From NCBI RefSeq assembly GCF_000812665.2, contig NZ_CP014327.1, positions 2,385,501 to 2,449,500 of the forward strand: DNA of 64,000 nt. Direction: 5' to 3'. Position numbers and translations under genes: made by a program. Positions 52,050 to 59,690 of this stretch are shown in pieces (positions within the stretch are counted from its first letter, which is position 1; each line of letters opens with the position of its first letter). The notes below the pieces were generated by a model. That model did no database searches and was not told the DNA's origin. It worked only from the letters and a program-made list of their open reading frames with translations. This DNA is from Falsihalocynthiibacter arcticus. Its GTDB lineage: Bacteria; Pseudomonadota; Alphaproteobacteria; Rhodobacterales; Rhodobacteraceae.

Positions 52050-53692
52050 AGCCCAAGATCCGCTGCGCGATTTATACCCGTAAATCCTCCGAAGACGGCC
52101 TTGAGCAGGAGTTCAACTCGCTAGATGCCCAAAGGGAGGCCTGCACCGCTTACATCACAAGCCAGAAAGCTGAAGGCTGGGTGTTGCTGCCGGAAGCTTA
52201 TGATGATGGCGGCATCTCGGGCGGAACCCTAAAGCGGCCCGCTTTGCAACGCCTGCTCACCGATCTTGATGAGGGGCGTGTTGATCAGATCGTTGTCTAC
52301 AAGATTGACCGCCTATCTAGGTCTCTGGCGGACTTCGCAAAGATTGTGGATCGGCTGGTCGGGGTAGGGGCGTCTTTTGTCTCCGTCACCCAGTCGTTCA
52401 ACACAGCTACCAGCATGGGGCGGCTGACCCTGAACATGCTGCTGTCGTTTGCCCAGTTTGAACGCGAGGTCACGGCAGAACGAATTCGGGATAAGATCGC
52501 CGCCTCCAAACGCAGAGGCCTCTGGATGGGCGGCAACGTCCCGCTCGGCTATGATCCAGACGGTCGCACCCTGATAATCAAGGAGTCGGAAGCGAAGACA
52601 GTGCGCGTGCTCTATGATCTCTACAGGGAGCACGGAAACATACGTCTGGTCAAAGAGCGGGCGGATGGTTTGAACCTGCGGTCAAAGCAGACGGTCACGG
52701 CCGCGGGCGTGACAAGAGGTGGCACAGCGTTTGATCGCGGCCACATTCACCATATCTTGACCAACCCGATTTATGCCGGCCGCATCCGGCATCACAAAAA
52801 TATCTATGAGGGATTGCACGAGCCGATTATTGATCCCGAAGTGTGGGATGAGGTTCAGCGAAGATTGATGGAAAATCACGCGCGGATCCGCGGAGAAAAG
52901 AACGCGGCTCACCCGTCGCCCCTCGCAGGAAAACTGTTTGATGAAACAGGTGACCGGTTGACGCCAAGCCATTCTAGCAAAAATGGCAAAAGACTGCGGT
53001 ACTATATCTCGAGGCGCTTGGTGACGGATCGCAGCGCAAACCATCCCGAAGCTTGGCGCCTTCCAGCGCCGCAACTCGAAGCAGCGATTGCCAAGGCCGT
53101 CGCGGAACATGTTTCAGCGCCAGGGTTTCTGCCGAGAACCATTCCGGGCATCATGGCAACCGATGTTGACCAGTTCCGACAGGGCATGGACACATTGGCT
53201 TCTAATCTGAATGCAAAATCCACAGTGAGCAGTTGGGCAGACTTGATTGCCAAAACCATCATTGAGCCAGGATCGCTTGCAATCGCTTTAAACGCACAGG
53301 TCATTGCAGATCATCTGGGCCTAAAAGCTGATAGGCTTGAATCGGATGCCCTTCAGATTACAGCAGCCTTCCGGCTTCGGCGCAGAGGTGTTGAAACAAA
53401 GATCATCCTTGGCAGCAGCCCTCCCGAGATCGACCAGACCCTGACCCGCAACATCGCGAGCGGGATAGAATGGTACACGGCGATCAGAAATGGCACAACA
53501 TTTGAAGAAATAGCGGCGCGCGATGGAAGTTCGGTCCGCCGGATTCAAGCCGTAACAAACCTCGCGTTTCTCTCGCCGACCATAATCGATCACGCTGTTA
53601 ATGGAACTCTGCCGCCTCACATTACAACAGACTATCTTCTAAAAAAGGGCTTTCCTTCTGACTGGGCCCAGCAAGACGACTTGCTCACTTAG
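52046..53692 (+). CDS. Large serine recombinase
   Basis: Site-specific recombinase of 548 residues. The catalytic domain (about 1-150) starts KIRCAIYTRKSSEDGLEQEF with the nucleophilic Ser of YTRKSS, followed by SLDAQREAC and the Arg motifs KIDRLSRSLADF. The Recombinase domain (about 165-290) contains PLGYDPDGRTL and HIHHILTNPIYAGRIRHHKN. The zinc-ribbon region lacks the usual Cys pairs, and a helix-turn-helix-like unit lies near the C terminus. Enzymes of this type integrate and excise mobile DNA. It is intact and lies 200 bp upstream of leader B, so it is the likely mobility gene of the cassette-B element. Confidence 0.93.
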   Translation: MKPKIRCAIYTRKSSEDGLEQEFNSLDAQREACTAYITSQKAEGWVLLPEAYDDGGISGGTLKRPALQRLLTDLDEGRVDQIVVYKIDRLSRSLADFAKIVDRLVGVGASFVSVTQSFNTATSMGRLTLNMLLSFAQFEREVTAERIRDKIAASKRRGLWMGGNVPLGYDPDGRTLIIKESEAKTVRVLYDLYREHGNIRLVKERADGLNLRSKQTVTAAGVTRGGTAFDRGHIHHILTNPIYAGRIRHHKNIYEGLHEPIIDPEVWDEVQRRLMENHARIRGEKNAAHPSPLAGKLFDETGDRLTPSHSSKNGKRLRYYISRRLVTDRSANHPEAWRLPAPQLEAAIAKAVAEHVSAPGFLPRTIPGIMATDVDQFRQGMDTLASNLNAKSTVSSWADLIAKTIIEPGSLAIALNAQVIADHLGLKADRLESDALQITAAFRLRRRGVETKIILGSSPPEIDQTLTRNIASGIEWYTAIRNGTTFEEIAARDGSSVRRIQAVTNLAFLSPTIIDHAVNGTLPPHITTDYLLKKGFPSDWAQQDDLLT

Positions 53693-53902
53693 TCTGTTGG
53701 CAAACACGTCAACACCAGAACTTGTCACAACACAAACTCACCCCAAACTCGCACCGCGGAAATGTCGAAGAGAGATATTGGCCATATGATGGCCGTATTT
53801 GCTCTCTAAAGAGCGTCTCTCCTTGAATGTCGTACAGGCAAGTCGCTGAAACCACGCCACAAAAGGGCGGGTACTTCGTACGTTCAAAAAGAGAAGAAGT
53901 GT
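53693..53902. other. Short gap after recombinase
   Basis: About 210 bp without gene. It contains AAAGGGCGGGTAC and other GC-rich stretches; it could hold a recombination site, but none can be recognised. Confidence 0.4.
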
Positions 53903-54095
53903 TTGGCTGTGGAGCCAGTCCTGAGCTAGCCAGTCTCGACCGATTTTCCCTGCTAACGGGGAAATTAACAGGGAAATAAGCCTAATTCCGCGCCTTGCGC
54001 CAAATCTGTCTCGATAACTGAAAATAAATTCAATAGGTTACAGGGCGATTTCCCTAAAAATCGGAGCAGGGAAAAAATTCTACTTGCAGGGATTT
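53903..54095 (+). repeat. Leader repeat region of cassette B (TWACAGGGAAA motifs)
   Basis: Starts with TTGGCTGTGGAGCCAGTCCT, identical to leader A. It continues with CTAACGGGGAAA (53953), TTAACAGGGAAA (53965), GTTACAGGG (54038), GGAGCAGGGAAAA (54063) and TTGCAGGGA (54084), plus inverted TTTCCCT copies at 53946 and 54050. Order and spacing follow leader A closely although the sequence between the motifs differs, which points to selection on the motifs rather than simple recent duplication. Confidence 0.75.
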
Positions 54096-54160
54096 TTTGC
54101 TTTCTCTTAGCGAATTTACGTATGTTGATCAGCGAAGCGCTATGAAGGGGGGCATCCAAG

Positions 54161-55048
54161 TTGGAAGCAACAAATCGAAACCGAAAACTCTTACTCAGCG
54201 ACGCATGGAAACACTATTGGTCTGAGTTTTTACCGGGCGGTGTTGATTGGTGTGCGGACCTAGAAAATGCGATGAGAAGATGCCTCTATTTTCCAGGTGA
54301 CGTAGGTGGTTTCTCGAGCGACGAACATCTGGAAAACCCTAGTCCATCATGGGGCGATAACCTCGATGTTAACTTCCAAGCCAACTCAGTCGGGATGAAG
54401 TTTCTGGATGAGGATTTTGGCAGGATCCAACTTTTCACAGATCAACTCATTCCGGTCCTTAGTAACTGGGCGAACACAAACCCTTTGGACAGAGTTGCCC
54501 GTTTAGGTGAGTGGACTGACCAAGATCGGACGGAATGTCGGGATTTTTTCATCGCGGTTGTCCGCAAATGTGGCAATGGAATTCAAAGCCGCCTGCTGCA
54601 CGTACTGAAAGAGACTGAGATACCTAAATTCGAAATCTATTGTCGCCAGCATGACGCTGCCTTCTCAGAGGTCAGGAAGTTGCCAATATCCGGTATTTCC
54701 GCCTTCAGCGGCATCAACATCGAGCAAAACGAGCTGACAGGGAGGCTCAGAAATCCGGCATTCAGCCAGGTCCATCTAAAGAAGAGAAAGCTATCGAAAG
54801 CCAAGGCGGGACCACACGGATCTTTTCATGAGCAAGATGCAAATTTGATCGAAGATATGAAGACGCTCATTGACGATAGAAAAGCGCAGAACGTCCGCCA
54901 ATCGGCGGAGGTCGTGCTGATAAAGGCACCACGTCGTAAAGGAGCGAATGATGAGAGCGTCCTACGTCGGTTACAGAAAGGATTTAAGGACAAGTACCCA
55001 AACGACACGAACCGACGAGGCCAAAAAGGAAGGAATTCGTCTGGGTAA
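54161..55048 (+). CDS. Hypothetical protein of cassette B
   Basis: Protein of 295 residues that I do not recognise. It has no signal peptide or membrane segment. Residues about 1-210 are mixed alpha/beta with many Trp and acidic residues (DAWKHYWSEFLPGGVDWCAD), and residues 215-295 are very basic (LKKRKLSKAKAGPHGSFHEQ, ...VLIKAPRRKGANDESVLRRL), suggesting nucleic-acid binding. The start is TTG 54161 with GAAGGGGGG 10 bp upstream; no in-frame ATG is close by. It lies between leader B and the methyltransferase and has no counterpart in cassette A, where the same interval is non-coding. Confidence 0.6.
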   Translation: MEATNRNRKLLLSDAWKHYWSEFLPGGVDWCADLENAMRRCLYFPGDVGGFSSDEHLENPSPSWGDNLDVNFQANSVGMKFLDEDFGRIQLFTDQLIPVLSNWANTNPLDRVARLGEWTDQDRTECRDFFIAVVRKCGNGIQSRLLHVLKETEIPKFEIYCRQHDAAFSEVRKLPISGISAFSGINIEQNELTGRLRNPAFSQVHLKKRKLSKAKAGPHGSFHEQDANLIEDMKTLIDDRKAQNVRQSAEVVLIKAPRRKGANDESVLRRLQKGFKDKYPNDTNRRGQKGRNSSG

Positions 55049-55173
55049 GCTGTTATAGTAGTCTTGCTGATTGTAGAACTGACAAACTTCCAGTGCTGCC
55101 TACTATCATATTTTGAACTCTGTTTTTGTTGCTCTCAAAGCCGAATCCTCGGAAATTGCAGAGAGGCAGATCT

Positions 55174-56634
55174 ATGCTGAGTATTAGTAAACCGCCGAAA
55201 AATGAAAAGAAAAACCAAAATGACGAAGCTCAAGAACGTGATGACGACGCTGGAAAACGGTCAGATATCAGGGCGGTGCCCAAACAACTAGAATGCATGG
55301 CCATTGCTGATCTCAAACCCAACCCTCGAAATGCGCGAACTCATTCAAAGAAGCAGGTTCGGCAGATAGCATCGAGCATACGGCAGTTTGGTTTCAACAA
55401 CCCAATCTTGGTTGACGAAAACAACGTGGTGATTGCCGGGCATGGGCGGTTGGCCGCTGCGATACATCTGGGGCTCAGTGAAGTTCCAACCGTATGCCTC
55501 AGCCATTTAAGCGATGCCGAAAAGCGTGCGTACATTCTCGCCGACAACAAGATTGCGCTTAATGCCGGTTGGGATGGCGAACTCCTGGCCGTGGAATTGG
55601 GGGAACTCGCAGTTCTGATGCCTGAGATTGATCTGGATCTCGAAATCACAGGTTTTGATACCGGCGAAATTGACCTCATTTTGACGGACCACGAGGAATC
55701 AAACCCATCAACCAGTAAAGAGGACGAAGTTCCGATCGTGTCAGATGTTGCGATCGCCAAACGCGGAGACATTTGGCAATTGGGTGGTCATTGTGTGATG
55801 TGCGGCGATGCCCGAGATAACAGCGCTGTCGCAGAACTCTTCGCGGGCCAGTCAGCAAAGATGGCCCTGACCGACCCGCCCTACAATGTAAAAGTCCAAG
55901 GGCATGTCGGAGGCCGTGGAAAGACCAAGCATGACGAATTTGCCTTCGCGTCTGGGGAAATGTCTGATCCGGAGTTCAAAGCCTTCCTGCGAGAGAGCAT
56001 GGACGTTATGCTCAAACACTCAAAAGACGGTGCACTCCTGTATCTCTTTATGGATTGGCGTCATTTCGAGATATTGTTGTCCGCCGGGAGTGAGCTTGGC
56101 TTGATACTCAAAAACGTGTGTGTCTGGAATAAAACCACACCGGGGCAGGGATCATTTTACCGCTCCGCCCATGAGTTAGTGGCTGTGTTTGCAAAGCCCG
56201 GGGAATCTTCAGCCAACAATATTCAACTGGGTCGGTTTGGGCGAAACCGGACCAATGTCTGGACCTACCCCGGCGTCAACACATTCCGAACGGGTCAAGG
56301 GGGTGATCTGGGTCTTCATCCAACAGTGAAGCCCGTCGCGATGATTGCGGAAGCGATCAAGGACGCGACAAAACGAGGAGAGATTGTTCTGGACCCGTTT
56401 CTTGGATCAGGAACAGCGGTGTTGGCCGCCGAGAAAACGGGTCGCCGGTGCTTCGGAGTTGAGTACGAACCTAAATACGTCGATATCGCCATCCGCAGGT
56501 GGCAACAACTGACGGGCAAGGATGCTGTTCTCAGCCACCGCCTGAACTCCGACGGCGAGATTGATGCCGTCATTGACAGCAGCTTTGACGAGCTTTGCGA
56601 GGCTGCCTTGGCTTCAGAGGAGGCACTCCAATGA
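55174..56634 (+). CDS. ParB-domain fused beta-class DNA methyltransferase (cassette B)
   Basis: Fusion protein of 486 residues, the intact relative of the cassette-A gene. The ParB-like N domain spans about residues 40-170, with LKPNPRNARTHS (47-58) and AGHGRLAAA (88-96). The methyltransferase spans about 195-470, with motif IV DPPY (234-237) before DPFLGSGT (407-414). Blocks such as MDWRH, CVWNKTTPGQGSFYR and NNIQLGRFGRNRTNVW are shared with cassette A. The start is ATG 55174 (GAGAGGCAG upstream); a TTG at 55126 is possible but less likely. It overlaps DUF5681 by 4 bp (ATGA). It likely makes N6-methyladenine or N4-methylcytosine at unknown sites. Confidence 0.9.
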   Translation: MLSISKPPKNEKKNQNDEAQERDDDAGKRSDIRAVPKQLECMAIADLKPNPRNARTHSKKQVRQIASSIRQFGFNNPILVDENNVVIAGHGRLAAAIHLGLSEVPTVCLSHLSDAEKRAYILADNKIALNAGWDGELLAVELGELAVLMPEIDLDLEITGFDTGEIDLILTDHEESNPSTSKEDEVPIVSDVAIAKRGDIWQLGGHCVMCGDARDNSAVAELFAGQSAKMALTDPPYNVKVQGHVGGRGKTKHDEFAFASGEMSDPEFKAFLRESMDVMLKHSKDGALLYLFMDWRHFEILLSAGSELGLILKNVCVWNKTTPGQGSFYRSAHELVAVFAKPGESSANNIQLGRFGRNRTNVWTYPGVNTFRTGQGGDLGLHPTVKPVAMIAEAIKDATKRGEIVLDPFLGSGTAVLAAEKTGRRCFGVEYEPKYVDIAIRRWQQLTGKDAVLSHRLNSDGEIDAVIDSSFDELCEAALASEEALQ

Positions 56635-57173
56635 CTTATAATGATCCCAAGAACCCATCGCCAGATCAAGACTATGAGGTCGGGTACTGCCGGCCACCAA
56701 AGGAGACACAGTTCAAGTCAGGCCAAAGTGGCAATCCCAAAGGCCGCAAGGAAAAAACCAAATCTGTTCAGGCTCAAATGCTGGAGGTTCTTTCGAAGAA
56801 GGTCTCTATCACTGAGGGAGGTAAAACAAAGAAAATACCGGTTCAGGAAGTAATTCTGCGAAGTCTTGCGAACAAAGCTGCCAAAGGGGATCTGAAAGCT
56901 GCGGCATTCGTCCTAAATCTGATGAATTCCCCAGAATACGCTGATACAGACGCGATTGATCAGACCAGTCTGTCTTCTGACGATCAAGCGATGCTTGATG
57001 AGATGATGAGACAGCTCTCGGGGGCTGACAGCTCTGATTTACCGGAATGTTCACCACCAGTTGCCGCGCAGAGCGCCTTAACTGAACCCCTGGCGGAGCA
57101 CAAAGACGCTCAATCCAAATCGGACAATACCATCTCCGTGGGGGATACTGATGGGGGCAGGACCGATGTTTGA
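56631..57173 (+). CDS. DUF5681 protein, putative small-terminase-like partner (cassette B)
   Basis: Protein of 180 residues. The DUF5681 signature is at the N terminus: YEVGYCRPPKETQFKSGQSG NPKGRKE (residues 16-42). A helical central part (about 50-110) follows, and then an acidic, Ser-rich tail absent from the cassette-A protein. ATG 56631 overlaps the methyltransferase stop, and the terminase gene begins 23 bp before this gene ends. DNA-recognition for the terminase is the most economical role, but it is inferred from context only. Confidence 0.82.
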   Translation: MTYNDPKNPSPDQDYEVGYCRPPKETQFKSGQSGNPKGRKEKTKSVQAQMLEVLSKKVSITEGGKTKKIPVQEVILRSLANKAAKGDLKAAAFVLNLMNSPEYADTDAIDQTSLSSDDQAMLDEMMRQLSGADSSDLPECSPPVAAQSALTEPLAEHKDAQSKSDNTISVGDTDGGRTDV

Positions 57174-58599
57174 TGAGGCAACACGCCTATGGATGCACCA
57201 AAACCAAAAGCTGGTCATGAATGAGGTTTTAAAGTCAGACTTCAACTGGTTTATCGAAAAATGCTTCCGCACTCTCAACCCCGGTACGGAATATCTCCGC
57301 AATTGGCACATTGAGGCAATTGCTTGGCATCTGGAGCAAGTCAGGCTCGGTAAGATCAAACGTTTTATCATCAATATGCCGCCAAGGTCGGCAAAATCCA
57401 TTTCTGCCTCCGTCGCTTTCCCGGCGTTTGTTCACGGGCACAACCCAACGACCAAAATAATTGCCGTTTCTTATGCACAAAACTTAGCTGCTAAGTTGCA
57501 CAACGACTACCGTACGGTCATCTCATCACCTTGGTACAAAGACCTATTCCCCGGAACGCGTGTAGACCCGAGAAAAGACACCGAACACGAAGTCCGTTTG
57601 ACAGAGCGAGGCAATCGCTTTGCGACCTCAGTTGGCGGTGTGATTACGGGACGCGGTGGAGATATCATCATAATTGATGATCCGCTCAAGCCCGATGAGG
57701 CGATGTCAGAGGCACGCCGAAATGCGGTCAACAGCTGGTATGGGAACACGCTTCTTTCAAGGCTCAATCAGAAAAAAGAAGGTGCAATCGTAATCGTTAC
57801 GCAGCGGCTTCACATCGACGATCTCGTCGGACACGTCACCCAATTCGACGGTCATGGTTGGACGATATTGGACCTTCCTGCGATAGCCTACGAGGACCAA
57901 ACTATTCAGATAGGCAACAATCACTACCACCAAAGACAGAGTGGGGATCTGTTGCATCCCGATCGAGAAGATCAAGCCATCCTTGATGAACTCAAATTCA
58001 ACATTGGCTCGGAAAGCTTTGAAGCTCAATATCAACAGCAACCGGTTCCGCCGGGTGGGAACATGTTCAAGCGAGAATGGCTCTCCTACTATGACTTACT
58101 GCCCAAAATTTCCAGCGGGGATATAGTTTATCAGAGTTGGGACACTGCATCCAAGACCGGATTGGAAAACGACTGGTCTGTGGGAACAACATGGCTCTAC
58201 TCAGGCGGCCACTATTACCTCATGGACGTCTGCCGAGAAAAATTGAATTACCCCGATTTGAAGATCAAAATGATCCAAATGGCCCATCTATATGATCCTT
58301 GGATTATTCTAATCGAAGATTCTGGTGTTGGTACTGGTTTGCTCGACGACTTAAGATATGAAGGTCTCAACACTGCGGAAGTAAAGCCAACCCAATCCAA
58401 AGAAACCAGAGCTCATATTCAAACACCCAAGTTTGAATCTCACAGGGTTCTGTTCCCAAGTTCAGCACCATGGCTATCAGCCCTTGAAGCCGAAGTGCTC
58501 GCGTTCCCGGGCGGCCGACATGATGATCAGGTCGATTCCATCACACAGGCGCTTGCCTATGAATATTTGTCGCCCAACGGTGGCGTGGAGTATATTTGA
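57151..58599 (+). CDS. Phage-type terminase large subunit (cassette B)
   Basis: Complete TerL-like protein of 482 residues. The ATPase has Walker A-like MPPRSAKSI (near 75-83) and Walker B IIIIDDPL (near 173-180), with the coupling motif VTQRLH (near 213). The nuclease part has acidic residues in QSWDTAS (near 328), IEDSGVG (near 388) and GRHDDQVDSI (near 455), as expected for two-metal RNase H-like headful nucleases. It shares many blocks with the cassette-A protein (ATSVGGxxTGxGG, FEAQYQQ). In phages this enzyme cuts and translocates DNA into capsids; no capsid or portal genes are present here. Confidence 0.92.
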   Translation: MGAGPMFDEATRLWMHQNQKLVMNEVLKSDFNWFIEKCFRTLNPGTEYLRNWHIEAIAWHLEQVRLGKIKRFIINMPPRSAKSISASVAFPAFVHGHNPTTKIIAVSYAQNLAAKLHNDYRTVISSPWYKDLFPGTRVDPRKDTEHEVRLTERGNRFATSVGGVITGRGGDIIIIDDPLKPDEAMSEARRNAVNSWYGNTLLSRLNQKKEGAIVIVTQRLHIDDLVGHVTQFDGHGWTILDLPAIAYEDQTIQIGNNHYHQRQSGDLLHPDREDQAILDELKFNIGSESFEAQYQQQPVPPGGNMFKREWLSYYDLLPKISSGDIVYQSWDTASKTGLENDWSVGTTWLYSGGHYYLMDVCREKLNYPDLKIKMIQMAHLYDPWIILIEDSGVGTGLLDDLRYEGLNTAEVKPTQSKETRAHIQTPKFESHRVLFPSSAPWLSALEAEVLAFPGGRHDDQVDSITQALAYEYLSPNGGVEYI

Positions 58600-59371
58600 T
58601 GTTCGCCGGAAGGCGCTTGGAATTATTTTGCTGCAAGAGCCCAGAAAACTGGCCCAAAAGATGTGCCTAAACGTGGCACATTTACTGTTTTTGAGTGCAA
58701 GGTTGTGAACGGAGCGTTTTAATACGTGCGTGGTTTCTTAATCCAAACTTTGGGTTCGAATCCCACCTCATCCTCAAAGCTCGTTCGTCTGATTTGGGAC
58801 CTGGCATGCGGACTTCATCCGGGTTCCGGCAGGCGATGCTGGCATCGCTGAGAGGAAAGGCCAGCGGTTACATGCACCGCGCACAAAGGCCGGACACATG
58901 ACCGCAACCTGCAACGATCAAAATCAACTCAAATTAATCCTTGCAAAACAGGGGTCGTCCACACATGACACCACCCATGCGCATGTTCCTGCGGCCTGGC
59001 ACCTTCTTTTTCATATAGAAATGACGGTAGCGTCCCGTCTTTCTGGCGACCGTGTTTTAATCCAGTAACAACGCTCAGATGGTTGAGAGCCAGTAGGGGA
59101 AATAATCTGGTATCAACGTTGGCAATCTGCTGAATCGCCTTCGAAGCATTATCCAACACCATCGGATCAATGCCAAGTTCATGGCCTTTTACCTATGAGG
59201 ATGGGGACCAGGCGACTGCGGCGTTAGAAAAACTCAACCAGCAAAAACGTCGCCGTGGATGACCGTGCATCCGCCGTGCCAGTTCGAATGCACACCGTTA
59301 TGCGGGGCTTAAAGGATGGACGGACAAGGTTTTTATGAAAACCAATGACGAGACACACTGCTTTTAACGTG
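58600..59371. other. Gap between cassette B and the eCIS gene
   Basis: No intact gene. Near its left end are a tRNA 3' fragment (58749-58773) and short weak frames on both strands. The leftward frame at 58929-59162 (VLDNASKAIQQIANVDTRLF) may be a gene relic, not identified. Confidence 0.5.
58749..58773 (+). other. 3' end of a tRNA gene (T arm and acceptor), possible att site
   Basis: TTGGGTTCGAATCCCACCTC ATCC can be read as a T stem-loop (GGG-TTCGAAT-CCC) plus the acceptor 3' strand CTCATCC, as in bacterial tRNA-Ser-type genes starting GGATGAG. No D or anticodon arm lies upstream, so only the 3' part is present. A 3' tRNA piece beside a mobile region is the usual trace of an integration site. 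Confidence 0.5.
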
Positions 59372-59690
59372 CTAGGCAACCCAACGAGTGCGGTTTTCCT
59401 GCTGTACCACGTCTAGGTTTCCGGGGCCGTAATCATAACGGTTAGACAGGTTTCCGAATACTTCTGCGGCTTCCGATCCCGGTGGGAACTGTGCATTTGC
59501 CGGATAGGTTTGCCCTAGAGAATCTTGAATTTTACTCACAAAGTCTGAGTGGGCGTTGGATGTCAGTTGGTCCAACACATTCGGCAACGCGGCCACGAGA
59601 TCTGTTCTGAAGGTATCGTTCGCTTCCGATTGCAGTGTCGATCTGATCCGCGCAGTCGCCTGTGAAACCTGCGCTTGCGCGGCCTCGGGG
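59372..59690 (-). pseudogene. C-terminal remainder of the eCIS-core protein (out of frame)
   Basis: After the G5 run at 59687-59691 (C5 on the coding strand) the minus strand continues in another frame: APEAAQAQVSQATARIRSTL, QSEANDTFRTDLVAALPNVL and ...RTRWVA with a stop at 59372. The composition and helical pattern match the end of the large protein, whose own frame turns into Arg-rich nonsense after the run. Adding one C (or removing two) would fuse the two parts. Confidence 0.75.
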
